A stretch of 64,000 nucleotides of DNA from Thioclava nitratireducens (GCF_001940525.2 NZ_CP019437.1:1152501-1216500); one strand, 5' to 3'. Counted from the first letter of the stretch, positions 38,213-47,163 are shown. Notes: generated from the sequence alone by a model not told the origin. Program-made: numbers and translations.

Positions 38213-40284
38213 GAAGTCGCCTCGTCGGGCGATGCCTCCTCGGCGCGACAGAACGCGTGCAGCGATTGCCAAGGCAGATTCATTTTCTCCTCCCCAGCTT
38301 CGTCGCAGCGCGGATTGTCCCGCGTCGTGTCGAGGATATGGTGCCAGCCTTTGCCGGGCAGCGTGAACTCGCAGGCGTCGCCCGCATTGGCGACGATCAG
38401 CAACTCCGGATAGCCCTCCAGCCGGTGCCGCAGCCCCACGCAGCACAGACCGCCATCCTGCCAGTCGTCGTCCTTCATCTGACGCCCGGAGGGATGCCAC
38501 CAGTCGCTGACCGGGGTCGCGACGTTGGGAGCGAAGGCGGGCGGGGCGAGGTGATAGCGCCAGTCCTGCCGGAACGCGATCATCGCGCTGACGCTGTCGC
38601 GCAGATCGACCCGCGCGCCCTCCCAGTCGATCCAGGTCGTCTCGTTATCCTGACAATAGGCGTTGTTATTGCCGTTCTGGCTCTGGCCCATCTCGTCGCC
38701 CGCGAGGATCATCGGTACGCCGTGGCTGGCCATCAGCGTACCCAGCATCGCGCGTGCTCGGCGCAGGCGGGCGGCGTCGATCTCGGGGTCGTCGGTCGGG
38801 CCTTCGACGCCCATATTGTCGGACAGGTTGTGGTCGTGGCCGTCGCGATTGTCCTCGCCATTGGCTTCGTTGTGCTTGTGGTTGTAGCTCAGCGTATCCC
38901 AGAGCGTGAACCCGTCATGGGCGGCGAGGAAATTGATCGACGAGGTGGCGGGCCGGTGTGTGTGGTCGAACTGCACGGGCGAGCCCATCAGCCGGTCGGC
39001 AAGCTTCGGCACCATGCCGGGGTCGCGCCGCCAGAAGGCGCGGGTGTCGTCTCGGAACTTGTCGTTCCATTCGCGGAAGGGCCAGGGGAAGCCGCCCACC
39101 TGATAGCCGCCTTCGCCCACGTCCCATGGCTCGGCGATCAGCTTCACGCCAGAGAGTACCGGGTCCTGTCGGATCGCGTTGAAGAACGCTCCTTCACGTT
39201 CGAAGCCGTCCGGCTCGCGCCCCAAGGTGGACGCAAGATCGAAGCGGAAGCCGTCGACATGCACCGCCTCAACCCAGTAGCGCAGGCTGTCCATGACGAG
39301 GCGAAGCACCATCGGATGGGCCACGTTGAGCGTGTTGCCGGTGCCGGTGGTGTCGAAGCCGTGGCGGCGGTTTTCCGGCGAGAGGAGGTAGTAGCTGCGG
39401 TTGTCGATGCCCTTGAAGCTGAGCATCGGGCCAAGCTCGTTGCCCTCGGCGGTGTGGTTATAGACGACGTCAAGGATCACCTCGATCCCGGCCTCGTGGA
39501 AGCGCTTTACCGCGGCGCGTACCTCGTGCACGTCCTCGCCCGGCAGATAGCTGCGATTGGGGGCGAAGAAACCGATGGAATTGTAGCCCCAGTAATTCGA
39601 CAGGCCGTTCTCGACCAGATGTCGGTCCTGCACGATGGCGTGGATCGGCAGCAGCTCGATCGTCGTCACGCCGAGCTTCAGCAGGTGGTCGATGATCGGC
39701 GGCGAGGCCAACGCCCGGAACGTCCCGCGATCGGCCTGCACCACACCCGGATGGCGCATCGTCATGCCTTTGACATGAGCCTCGTAGATCACGGTCTCCG
39801 ACCACGGGCGATGGAGCACCTGATCCTGATCCCAGTCGAATTGCGGATCGGCCACGATCGCCTTCGGCATGAAGGGCGCGGAATCGCGTGTGTCCTGTTC
39901 GAGGTCAGAGCCTCCGACGGGATAGCCAAAGAGCGCGTCGTCCCATTTCAGATAGCCGCGCATCGCCATCGCGTAGGGATCGAGCAGCAGCTTGTTGGGA
40001 TTGAAGCGCAGGCCGTCCTCGGGGGCAAACGGCCCATGCACGCGGTAGCCATAGGCGAGGCCTTCCTGCGCGCCGGGCAGATGCCCGAACCAGATCCCGC
40101 CCTCCTGCTGCGGCATTTCCAGCCGCGTCAATTCCTCTTTGCCCTCGTCGTCGAAAAGGCAGAGCTCCACCTTCTCGGCCTCTCCGGAAAAAATCGCGAA
40201 ATTCACGCCGTCTCCCGTGACGCGCGCGCCAAGAGTATCGGGTCGCCCCGCAAACGGATCGAAACGCAGCGAACTCGGGGTCAT
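38209..40284 (-). CDS. glgX: Glycogen debranching enzyme
   Basis: A 691-residue isoamylase-type GH13 enzyme. N-terminal CBM48 domain, then IEVILDVVYNHTAEGNE, VDGFRFDLAS (nucleophile) and KLIAEPWDVG (acid). It removes alpha-1,6 branches and supplies linear glucans to TreY/TreZ. GGAG six bases before the ATG at 40284 sets the start. First gene of a coupled glgX-treZ-treY operon. A near-consensus stress promoter (GGAAC-N16-CATT) lies 59 bases upstream, divergent to the katA promoter. Confidence 0.94.
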   Translation of the reverse strand: MTPSSLRFDPFAGRPDTLGARVTGDGVNFAIFSGEAEKVELCLFDDEGKEELTRLEMPQQEGGIWFGHLPGAQEGLAYGYRVHGPFAPEDGLRFNPNKLLLDPYAMAMRGYLKWDDALFGYPVGGSDLEQDTRDSAPFMPKAIVADPQFDWDQDQVLHRPWSETVIYEAHVKGMTMRHPGVVQADRGTFRALASPPIIDHLLKLGVTTIELLPIHAIVQDRHLVENGLSNYWGYNSIGFFAPNRSYLPGEDVHEVRAAVKRFHEAGIEVILDVVYNHTAEGNELGPMLSFKGIDNRSYYLLSPENRRHGFDTTGTGNTLNVAHPMVLRLVMDSLRYWVEAVHVDGFRFDLASTLGREPDGFEREGAFFNAIRQDPVLSGVKLIAEPWDVGEGGYQVGGFPWPFREWNDKFRDDTRAFWRRDPGMVPKLADRLMGSPVQFDHTHRPATSSINFLAAHDGFTLWDTLSYNHKHNEANGEDNRDGHDHNLSDNMGVEGPTDDPEIDAARLRRARAMLGTLMASHGVPMILAGDEMGQSQNGNNNAYCQDNETTWIDWEGARVDLRDSVSAMIAFRQDWRYHLAPPAFAPNVATPVSDWWHPSGRQMKDDDWQDGGLCCVGLRHRLEGYPELLIVANAGDACEFTLPGKGWHHILDTTRDNPRCDEAGEEKMNLPWQSLHAFCRAEEASPDEATS

Positions 40285-40342
40285 TGAGGGCTCCATATGC
40301 GGAAGAAATATGCGGAAGAAACGGCGACGCGCCAACGGGACC

Positions 40343-40367
40343 AATGCGCCGCAATGTAATCGGTTCC
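40343..40367 (-). promoter_or_regulatory. Near-consensus EcfG-type promoter for glgX-treZY
   Basis: On the minus strand GGAAC-N16-CATT, one base off the EcfG consensus GGAAC-N16-CGTT, 59 bases before the glgX start. Trehalose genes are frequent EcfG targets, which adds some weight. Confidence 0.4.
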
Positions 40368-40468
40368 TGAGCGTGACACGCAAAAACCGGAGGCGATCGA
40401 GCTGGCGATCGTGCCCAGCCGGGCTGCGTCATATGCCGTAGCCGTGAATTCTGTCGGGGAAACTTCAA

Positions 40469-40493
40469 GGAACTCCGCCATACCCCCCGCGTT
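40469..40493 (+). promoter_or_regulatory. EcfG-type general-stress promoter for katA
   Basis: GGAAC (40469-40473), 16 bases, CGTT (40490-40493): exact match to the EcfG promoter of alphaproteobacteria. It ends 36 bases before the catalase start, the right distance for a short leader. Confidence 0.7.
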
Positions 40494-40529
40494 TCGGAAC
40501 CATTATTCTCCAATATCAGAGGTTCCGAC

Positions 40530-42044
40530 ATGACGAACGACAAGCGCGGACGCCCCGCCACCACAGACGGGGGCGCCCCCGTCCAAAGTCTCGAACATTC
40601 GCTCACGGTCGGTTCCGACGGTCCGATCGTTCTGAACGATCACTACCTCATCGAACAGATGGCGAATTTTAACCGCGAACGTATTCCGGAGCGTCAGCCG
40701 CACGCCAAGGGCTCGGGCGCGTTCGGTTATTTCGAGGTCACGGGCGACGTCTCGAAATACACCAAGGCGAAAGTGTTTCAGCCGGGTGCGAAGACCGACA
40801 TCGTCGCGCGCTTTTCCACAGTGGCTGGCGAGCGCGGCAGCCCCGACACATGGCGCGACCCGCGCGGCTTCTCGGTGAAGATGTATACCGAGGACGGCAA
40901 TTTCGACATGGTGGGCAACAACACCCCGATCTTCTTCGTGCGCGACCCGCTGAAGTTCCAGAGCTTCATCCGAAGCCAGAAGCGCCGCGCAGATAACGGG
41001 TTGCGCGATCACGACATGCAGTGGGATTTCTGGACCCTCTCGCCCGAAAGCGCGCATCAGGTGACCTATCTGATGGGCGATCGCGGCATCCCGCGCACCT
41101 GGCGCGAGATGAACGGCTATTCGAGCCACACCTATTCGCTCGTCAACGAAGCCGGCAAGATGTTCTGGGTGAAGTTCCACTTCAAGACCGACCAAGGCGA
41201 CGGCAACGCCCATTTCACGCAGGACGAAGCCGATCAGATGGCTGGCGCCGATAGCGACTTTCACCGCCGCGACCTGTTCAACGCGATCGCCGAAGGCAAC
41301 CATCCGAGCTGGACGCTGTATTTCCAGATCATGCCCTTCGAGGATGCCAAGACCTATCGCATCAACCCCTTCGACCTGACCAAGATCTGGCCGCACGAAG
41401 ACTACCCGCTGATCGAGGTCGGCAAGATGGTTCTCGACCGCAATCCCACCGATTTCCACACCGAGATCGAGCAGGCGGCCTTCGAGCCCAACAACATGGT
41501 GCCCGGCGTCGGTCTCTCGCCCGACAAGATGCTTCTGGCGCGGGGCTTCTCCTATGCCGATGCGCATCGCGCGCGGCTCGGGGTGAACTACAAGCAGATC
41601 CCGGTGAACAAGCCGCAAAGCGAGGTCAACGCCTATACCAAGGACGGCGAGATGCGGGTGAACAAGTCGGAAGACCCGGTCTATTTCCCGAATTCCTACG
41701 GCGGTCCGGAGGCGCATCCGCAGCAGGCCGAGGCCGGCCTCTGGTATGCCGATGGCGAGATGGTGCGCGAGGCCTACAGACAGCGCGAGGATGACGACGA
41801 CTGGAGCCAGGCGGGCGCGTTGGTGCGCGAGGTGATGGATGATGCGGCGCGCGAGCGTTTCGTGACCAACGTCACCGGACACCTCTGCGATGGCGTCAGC
41901 GAGAAGGTGCTGCAGCGGGCGTTTGAGTACTGGCGTAACGTCGATGGTGACATTGGCGCTCGGATCGAGAAAGCGGTCCGCGACAAGCTGGGCGGTGAAT
42001 CGAAAGCGCCGGGCATGGCCTCGGCCAAGAGCATCAGCGGCTGA
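40530..42044 (+). CDS. katA: Monofunctional heme catalase, small-subunit clade
   Basis: A 504-residue catalase. Active-site His58 ([10 protein letters not shown]), Asn130 ([10 protein letters not shown]) and proximal heme ligand Tyr342 ([14 protein letters not shown]) are present. Length and NADPH-site sequence fit the small-subunit clade 3. It removes hydrogen peroxide, which amine oxidase and other flavoenzymes of the window would generate. AGAGG precedes the ATG. An EcfG-type promoter lies upstream and a strong terminator follows, so it is a single-gene unit in the general stress response. Confidence 0.96.
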   Translation: MTNDKRGRPATTDGGAPVQSLEHSLTVGSDGPIVLNDHYLIEQMANFNRERIPERQPHAKGSGAFGYFEVTGDVSKYTKAKVFQPGAKTDIVARFSTVAGERGSPDTWRDPRGFSVKMYTEDGNFDMVGNNTPIFFVRDPLKFQSFIRSQKRRADNGLRDHDMQWDFWTLSPESAHQVTYLMGDRGIPRTWREMNGYSSHTYSLVNEAGKMFWVKFHFKTDQGDGNAHFTQDEADQMAGADSDFHRRDLFNAIAEGNHPSWTLYFQIMPFEDAKTYRINPFDLTKIWPHEDYPLIEVGKMVLDRNPTDFHTEIEQAAFEPNNMVPGVGLSPDKMLLARGFSYADAHRARLGVNYKQIPVNKPQSEVNAYTKDGEMRVNKSEDPVYFPNSYGGPEAHPQQAEAGLWYADGEMVREAYRQREDDDDWSQAGALVREVMDDAARERFVTNVTGHLCDGVSEKVLQRAFEYWRNVDGDIGARIEKAVRDKLGGESKAPGMASAKSISG

Positions 42045-42066
42045 GCCGGTCGTCTACGAGAACGGG

Positions 42067-42095
42067 AAAAGGCGGGGGGTCGGCCCCGCCTTTTT
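42067..42095 (+). terminator. Intrinsic terminator of katA
   Basis: AAAAGGCGGGG and CCCCGCCTTTTT flank a short loop, 22 bases after the stop. The A-run on the left also makes it usable from the minus strand for the deaminase gene. Confidence 0.88.
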
Positions 42096-42124
42096 GCTGT
42101 CACGCTCACTGTCTGCAGGAGGCA

Positions 42125-42592
42125 TCATTCCTCGCCGTCGGCATAGAGCGCGACGACGTCTTCTTCCAGCACGCCGCCGATCGCCTCGAAAGCCCCGCCC
42201 GCAGTGCGGAATTCCGACAGTGTCAGGTCGGGGAAGACGAAATATTTTTCGGCGACGTTTTCCTTCTGCGCGCCGAAAATGATCCGCGTGATCCCGGCGA
42301 AGCGCGCTGCCGAGAGGCACATTTCGCAGGGCTGCAGGGTGGTGAGCAACACGCAGCCATCGAGCGACGGGTCGTTCTGCGCGCGTGTCGCCTTCGCAAT
42401 CGCGACGATCTCGGCATGGCGGGTCGGATCGCAGTCGAGATGCACCTCGTTCTCGCCTTCGGCGATGATCTCCCCGTCGCGCAGGATCGCGGCGGCGATC
42501 CCCGCCTTGCCCGGTTCTTGTGCGGCTTCTTTGGCCTTGGCGATCAAACGGGCCATCGCCTCGCGTTCGGTCGGGGTCGGTTGCTCGGGCAT
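42125..42592 (-). CDS. Nucleoside/nucleobase deaminase (CDA fold)
   Basis: A 155-residue zinc deaminase. RHAEIVAI supplies His and the catalytic Glu, and LQPCEMCLSA the two zinc Cys. The C-terminus with EKYFVFPDLTLSEF is not that of tRNA adenosine deaminase TadA; guanine deaminase or a specialised cytosine/nucleoside deaminase fits better. Convergent with katA. An exact EcfG-type promoter lies 60 bases upstream on the same strand, so it is probably a stress gene, perhaps for damaged or salvaged bases. Substrate open. Confidence 0.8.
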   Translation of the reverse strand: MPEQPTPTEREAMARLIAKAKEAAQEPGKAGIAAAILRDGEIIAEGENEVHLDCDPTRHAEIVAIAKATRAQNDPSLDGCVLLTTLQPCEMCLSAARFAGITRIIFGAQKENVAEKYFVFPDLTLSEFRTAGGAFEAIGGVLEEDVVALYADGEE

Positions 42593-42651
42593 GGGTCGGT
42601 CCTTTCGGCGGTCTGAGAATGAGAGGCGGGCAGGGATGGCGCGCAGGGACG

Positions 42652-42676
42652 AACGCCCGCAGCTGCGCGCTGTTCC
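42652..42676 (-). promoter_or_regulatory. EcfG-type promoter for the deaminase gene
   Basis: Minus strand GGAAC (42676-42672), 16 bases, CGTT (42655-42652), exact consensus, 59 bases before the start codon at 42592. It is back-to-back with another exact copy reading the other way at 42722. Confidence 0.7.
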
Positions 42677-42721
42677 CCGCGCGCGAGTGCGACCAATCCC
42701 ACACGCATGCCGATTTTTTCC

Positions 42722-42746
42722 GGAACCCATGTCGACATTCGGCGTT
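42722..42746 (+). promoter_or_regulatory. EcfG-type promoter reading into a gene-poor stretch
   Basis: GGAAC (42722-42726), 16 bases, CGTT (42743-42746), exact consensus on the plus strand. The next recognisable plus-strand gene starts only at 43120, leaving a leader or unknown transcript of about 365 bases. Confidence 0.6.
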
Positions 42747-43119
42747 AGGCAGGACTTACAGGTGACCGAAAGGCGCACCGCGAAGCTGCTGCGTGTTCGT
42801 GGGGTCCAAGCCTCCACGGGGCGAATCGGGTGGAGCTTTCAGGTGCGGTGACGTGTCCGGAAGCGGAAATCCGGCCTCTCCCCCGTGTGAGGCTGCCCTC
42901 GCGCTCCCTCTTGCCATCGTGACCTGCAAGGGCTGAGCGGGTTTCAAGAGATCACAACCGTTCAGATGACCTTGAGGCAAAGGCATCTGTCGGCAAGTCG
43001 TCGCTGACAACTCGGCATTTGGCTGCCGGTTCCATCGATGGAACCCGGGCCCGCCCTTTTGTTCCGTCCCGAAATTTCGAATTTGCGCCCTTCGATACGA
43101 ATTTGAAGGGACATCTATC
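42747..43119 (+). other. 373-base region without a clear gene, downstream of a stress promoter
   Basis: No frame here looks like a protein gene by composition; the best short one is a GTG-started 29-codon frame at 42762-42851 without a strong ribosome site. Features are a small CCGGA/TCCGG stem near 42858 and a perfect 18-base palindrome at 43028-43045. It may hold a small RNA, a very small protein gene or a long leader of the DUF882 gene. Confidence 0.4.
43028..43045. promoter_or_regulatory. Perfect 18-base palindrome upstream of the DUF882 gene
   Basis: GGTTCCATCGATGGAACC reads the same on both strands without any spacer. It lies 75 bases before the start codon of the DUF882 gene. Likely a dimeric-repressor operator or hairpin; the binding protein is unknown. 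Confidence 0.45.
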
Positions 43120-43659
43120 ATGGCAAAGGCAACGGGTCTGGCTCGACGCGAGTTTCTCCTGGGCGCGGCGGGCGTACTTGCAACCCCCTACATCGTCACC
43201 CCGGCACAGGCAGCAGGTCAGACGGACGAGCGTCGCCTGAGCTTCCACAACCCCCATACCAACGAGAATTTCGACGCGGTCTATTTCTCGAAGGGGCAAT
43301 ATGACGAGCAGGCGATGCGCGAGTTTTATCGGATCGCCCGCGACTGGCGTCAGGAGAAGGAGGTGAAGATCGACAACCGCACGATCAACATCGCCTACAA
43401 CATGCAGAAGCTCCTCGAGCAGAGCACGCCGCTGATGCTGGTGTCGGGCTATCGCACGCCCAAGACGAACCGGCTGGTGCATGGCGCGACGCACAGCTTC
43501 CATATGCGCGGCGAGGCGCTCGACATCACGCACCCGCATGTCTCGACCAGCATGCTGCACAAGGTGGCCCTGCGTATCCGTGGCGGCGGTGTCGGCTACT
43601 ATCCGAGCGAGCATTTCGTGCATGTCGATTGCGGACCCGTCCGCACCTGGCGCGGCTGA
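43120..43659 (+). CDS. Tat-exported DUF882 (MepK/YcbK-like) murein peptidase family protein
   Basis: A 179-residue protein: twin-arginine signal (LARREFLLGAAGVLATP), then the DUF882/M15-like domain. Zinc-ligand residues are visible in HSFHMRGEALDI (His, Asp) and FVHVDCGPVRTW (His). E. coli YcbK/MepK, in the same family, cuts peptidoglycan cross-links made by L,D-transpeptidases. An L,D-transpeptidase gene lies at 57698-58450 in this window but not adjacent. The ATG has a GAAGGGA ribosome site. Confidence 0.85.
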   Translation: MAKATGLARREFLLGAAGVLATPYIVTPAQAAGQTDERRLSFHNPHTNENFDAVYFSKGQYDEQAMREFYRIARDWRQEKEVKIDNRTINIAYNMQKLLEQSTPLMLVSGYRTPKTNRLVHGATHSFHMRGEALDITHPHVSTSMLHKVALRIRGGGVGYYPSEHFVHVDCGPVRTWRG

Positions 43660-43897
43660 GCGCAAGCGCCACGCGCGTCTCGAACGGCATCGGCGCGGTG
43701 CGCTGTGTCCCTGCCTTCACTAAACCGGAACGAGGGCAGGGCGTCGCGCCGCGCTGACGCCTCGACACCCGAGACGGTTCCCTCTGCTCGCGAAGTTTTC
43801 ACGAAAATTTAGTGCCTCGCGCCGTGTGCGCCCTACGTGAAGGTCGGCCAACAAGCGCCGCGCGGGCGCTCACCGATAAAACGGCGAGGAGGAACTC

Positions 43898-44371
43898 ATG
43901 AAATTGAAGATCAACGGCAAGTCCGTCGACGTGCAGTCCGGCCCGGATACCCCGCTCCTATGGGTGATCCGCGATGAGCTGGGCATGACCGGCACGAAAT
44001 TCGGCTGCGGGATCGCGCAATGCGGCGCCTGTTCGGTGCTGCTCGACGGGACCGTGCAGCGCAGCTGCGTGCTGCCGGTCAGCGCGGTGGGCGACAGTGA
44101 AGTCACCACCATCGAAGAGATCGAGAACGACCCCGTCGGCAAGCGTGTCGTTGAGGCGTGGGTCGACAAGGAAGTGCCGCAATGCGGCTATTGCCAATCG
44201 GGTCAGGTGATGGCGGCGACCTCGCTGCTGAAGTCGAACGACAAGCCCACCGAAGATGACATCACGGCAGCTATGACCAACCTGTGCCGCTGCGGCACCT
44301 ACAACGCGATCAACGATACGATCGCCTCGATTGCCGGTACCGATGCAGCGAAAGCGGGGGATGCGCAATGA
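43898..44371 (+). CDS. 2Fe-2S subunit of a molybdenum hydroxylase (IorA type)
   Basis: A 157-residue electron-transfer subunit. The plant-type 2Fe-2S cluster is bound by CGIAQCGACSVLLDG plus a later Cys (RSCVLP), and the second cluster by CGYCQSGQV and CRCG. It passes electrons from the molybdenum subunit encoded next, whose ATG overlaps this stop (ATGA). GAGGAGG lies before the start. Isoquinoline/aldehyde oxidoreductases have this two-subunit form without a FAD subunit. Confidence 0.93.
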   Translation: MKLKINGKSVDVQSGPDTPLLWVIRDELGMTGTKFGCGIAQCGACSVLLDGTVQRSCVLPVSAVGDSEVTTIEEIENDPVGKRVVEAWVDKEVPQCGYCQSGQVMAATSLLKSNDKPTEDDITAAMTNLCRCGTYNAINDTIASIAGTDAAKAGDAQ

Positions 44372-46632
44372 ACGACCACGATCCCAAGATTTCCGATCCC
44401 GGCTACCCGACCGGCGCGCCCGAGAACGTCTCGCGTCGCCGTTTCCTGCTGGCTTCGGCCGGTATCACCGCGGGCTCGCTCGTGCTGGGCTTCGGCCTGA
44501 GCGTCGTGCCCAACAAGGCTGCGGCTGCCGCGCAGGAGATGCCGCCCGGCGCCAACGTCCCGGCCTTCCTCGAGCTGCGCAAGGACGGCAAGGTCCGTCT
44601 GTTGAGCCCCTTCAACGAAGGCGGGCAGGGCGTCTTCACCGCGATGGCACAGATCGTGGGCGAGGAAATGGACGTCGCCCCCGACAGCTTCATCGTCGAG
44701 AACGCACCCGCAGGCAGCGATTACCTCGTGGTCTACGGCAAGATGCGGATCACCGGCGGCTCGATGTCGGTGCGCACCAGCTACGACACGATGCGCAAGC
44801 TGGGCGCGGCTGCCCGGCAGATGATGCTGGAAGCGGCGGCGAAGAAGCTCGACGCGCCGGTGTCCGAACTGTCGACCGAGCCAGGCAAGGTGGTCCACAA
44901 GGGCTCCGGCAAGTCGGTGGGCTACGGCGAGCTGGCGGGCGATGCGCTCGACCAGGAAGTGCCCAGCCCGGATTCCGTGACCCTGAAAGACCCGAAAGAC
45001 TTCAAGTGGATCGGCGAGCCTGTGAAGCGCGTCGACGTCTACGAGAAATCGACCGGCAAGGCGATGTATGCGATGGATGCCAAGGTCGACGGCATGCTCC
45101 ACGCAGCCGTCCAGCACGCACCGCGTCTGGGGCTGAAACCCGGCGATATCAGCAACCTCGACGAGGTGAAGGGCATGGCCGGCGTCATGTCGGTGCATAA
45201 GCTCGACGGCGCGGTGGCTGTCGTGGCCGAGCGCTTCTGGGACGCGAAAACGGCGGTCGAAGCCGCCAAGGTCGACTGGCAGGAGCCGAGCGAGGAGGAG
45301 AAGTCCAAAATCCGCTACATGCCCGCCGATTTCTCGACCGAGGAGTTCGCCAAGCAACTGGCCAACACCAAGGGCGACGGCACCGAGGCCGAGAGCGAAG
45401 GCGACATCAAGTCGGGCTTCGACGGGGCAGCGAAGACGGTCGATGCGACCTACCAGAGCCAGTATCTGCACCACGCCCAGATCGAACCAGCCTCGACGCT
45501 GGCGCGGTTCAACGAGGATGGCACGCTCGACATCTGGCTGCCCAACCAGGCGCCCGAGCAGTTCCAGACCCAGATCGCCGATGCGGCGGGGATCAAGCCC
45601 GAGCAGGTGAAGGTCAACTCGCCGATGCTGGGTGGTTTCTTCGGGCGGCACTTCCTGTACCCGTCGGCCAACCCCTTCCCGCAGGCGGTCCAGCTTGCGA
45701 AGGAGGTCGGCAAGCCGATCAAGGTGATCTGGACGCGCGAGCAGGAATTCCTGCGCGACCCGCTACGCCCGATGGCGGCGGTGCGTTTCCGTGGCGCGCT
45801 GGATAAGAACGGCATGCCGGTGGCGCTGGAGGCGATCTCCGCCTGCGAAGGCCCGACCGAGGCGCTGAACGGCCATAACCCCGACAAGGTCGATGCGATG
45901 GCCGTCGAAGGGCTGACCGGCAAGAGCTACGCGATCCCGAACCGCCGCATTGCGCAGAACTATGTCGAGAACCCGACCTCGCTCGCCTATTGGCGCTCGG
46001 TCGGCCATTCGATGAACGACTTCTTCTACGAGGCTTTCCTCGACGAGATGGCCGATGCGGGCGGGCAGGACCCCTATGAGCTGCGCATGAAGCTGCTCGA
46101 AGGGAACGAGCGTCTGACAAATCTGCTGAAAGCGGTCGGCGATCTGTCGGGCGGCTGGAAGCGTGGTCCCTTCGATGCCGACGACGGCACCCGCCGCGCC
46201 CGCGGTGTCGCGATGGCCTCGCCCTTCGGCAGCGAGGCTGCGGCGATTGCCGAAGTCTCGATCCAGGACGGCAAGATCGTGGTGCATGACGTCTGGGACG
46301 TGCTCGACCCGGGCAGCATCGTGAATCCATCGATCATCAAGGCGCAGATCATGGGTGCTGCGACCCTCGGCACCTCGGAGGCGTTGATCGAAGAGGTCGT
46401 CTACAAGGATGGCAAGCCGACGGCGCGCAACTTCGACTACTACCCGATCCTCGGGGGCGCGCGGGCGCCGCGCATCCATGCGAAGGTGATCGAGAGTGGC
46501 GCGAAGATGGGGGGCGTGGGCGAGCCGCCGCTGCCCGCCGTGCCGCCGGCGATCGCGAACGCGGTCTCGGTGCTGATCGGGCAGCGCGTGCGTTCGATGC
46601 CGATGGACAAGCTCGACCTGAAGAAGGGCTGA
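44368..46632 (+). CDS. Molybdopterin-binding subunit of a xanthine dehydrogenase-family enzyme (IorB type), Tat-exported
   Basis: A 754-residue large subunit with its own twin-arginine signal (VSRRRFLLASAGITAGSLVLG), so the folded dimer is exported to the periplasm with the small subunit. Molybdopterin-cytosine-dinucleotide regions are recognisable (LSPFNEGGQGVFTAMAQIVGEEM; GGFFGRHFLYPSANPF; VGEPPLPAVPPAIANAV with the catalytic Glu). Typical substrates of this group are aldehydes or N-heterocycles such as isoquinoline. FAD subunit absent as usual; the cytochrome c partner or the CoxF/XdhC-type maturation gene often found nearby is not in the window. Substrate open. Confidence 0.9.
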   Translation: MNDHDPKISDPGYPTGAPENVSRRRFLLASAGITAGSLVLGFGLSVVPNKAAAAAQEMPPGANVPAFLELRKDGKVRLLSPFNEGGQGVFTAMAQIVGEEMDVAPDSFIVENAPAGSDYLVVYGKMRITGGSMSVRTSYDTMRKLGAAARQMMLEAAAKKLDAPVSELSTEPGKVVHKGSGKSVGYGELAGDALDQEVPSPDSVTLKDPKDFKWIGEPVKRVDVYEKSTGKAMYAMDAKVDGMLHAAVQHAPRLGLKPGDISNLDEVKGMAGVMSVHKLDGAVAVVAERFWDAKTAVEAAKVDWQEPSEEEKSKIRYMPADFSTEEFAKQLANTKGDGTEAESEGDIKSGFDGAAKTVDATYQSQYLHHAQIEPASTLARFNEDGTLDIWLPNQAPEQFQTQIADAAGIKPEQVKVNSPMLGGFFGRHFLYPSANPFPQAVQLAKEVGKPIKVIWTREQEFLRDPLRPMAAVRFRGALDKNGMPVALEAISACEGPTEALNGHNPDKVDAMAVEGLTGKSYAIPNRRIAQNYVENPTSLAYWRSVGHSMNDFFYEAFLDEMADAGGQDPYELRMKLLEGNERLTNLLKAVGDLSGGWKRGPFDADDGTRRARGVAMASPFGSEAAAIAEVSIQDGKIVVHDVWDVLDPGSIVNPSIIKAQIMGAATLGTSEALIEEVVYKDGKPTARNFDYYPILGGARAPRIHAKVIESGAKMGGVGEPPLPAVPPAIANAVSVLIGQRVRSMPMDKLDLKKG

Positions 46633-46656
46633 GCCCGTCCGGACGGAAAGATTTGG

Positions 46657-46684
46657 GGGAGGCGGCGCGATCCGCCTCCCTTTT
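46657..46684 (+). terminator. Intrinsic terminator of the molybdenum hydroxylase operon
   Basis: GGGAGGCGG and CCGCCTCCC flank six bases, followed by TTTT. The T-run touches the stop codon of the convergent MarR gene, so the two transcripts meet here. Confidence 0.85.
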
Positions 46685-47115
46685 CAGTCCTGCGGGGCGA
46701 CCGCCTTGCGGGCGAGCACGATGAACTGCGCGGCCTCTTCCTCGCTCAACCCTTCCAGAATCTCCGCCTGCAGCCGCGTCACTACGGGCCGCGCGCCGTC
46801 CAGTGCAGTTGTGCCCTCGGGCGTCAGATGCAAGCTGCGCGCGCGCCGATCCGTCTCGCTGACGGTTCGCTCGACGAGCCCCTTTTGCACCAGCCGTTTC
46901 ACCACGTCCCCGATCGTCGCGCGGTCATAGGCAATGCGCGCCGCCAGCTGCGCCTGATCCATCCCCGGTTCGCGCGACAGGGCATCGAGCGCCGCGAATT
47001 GCACAGAGGTCAGCTCCAGCGGGGCGTCCTTGATCCGTTTCTGAAACACCGCCGTCGAGCGTTGGTTCAGCCGCCGGATAAGGTGGCCGGGCATGGTCTC
47101 GAATTCGTTCGGCAT
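46684..47115 (-). CDS. MarR-family transcriptional repressor (MobR-like)
   Basis: A 143-residue winged-helix regulator: DQAQLAARIAYDRATIGDVVKRLVQKGLVERTVSETDRRARSLHLTPEG is the MarR DNA-binding core with its wing. It is divergent from the aromatic hydroxylase gene, with a perfect palindrome between them. This arrangement is known from Comamonas testosteroni mobR-mobA, where MobR represses the 3-hydroxybenzoate 4-hydroxylase until the substrate binds. Autorepression is likely. Confidence 0.9.
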   Translation of the reverse strand: MPNEFETMPGHLIRRLNQRSTAVFQKRIKDAPLELTSVQFAALDALSREPGMDQAQLAARIAYDRATIGDVVKRLVQKGLVERTVSETDRRARSLHLTPEGTTALDGARPVVTRLQAEILEGLSEEEAAQFIVLARKAVAPQD

Positions 47116-47145
47116 AAGCTGCGCTCCGGTTCTTCCGCGATTTAT

Positions 47146-47159
47146 GTAAGTGTACTTAC
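47146..47159. promoter_or_regulatory. MarR-type operator palindrome
   Basis: GTAAGT-GT-ACTTAC, perfect six-base arms, in the 109-base divergent spacer. It directly precedes TTGACG (47164-47169), the likely -35 of the hydroxylase gene. Confidence 0.65.
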
Positions 47160-47163
47160 TATA

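Noticed and set aside
37888..40287. 799-codon plus-strand frame opposite glgX
   Set aside because: Antisense to the clearly conserved glgX gene and low-complexity in composition.
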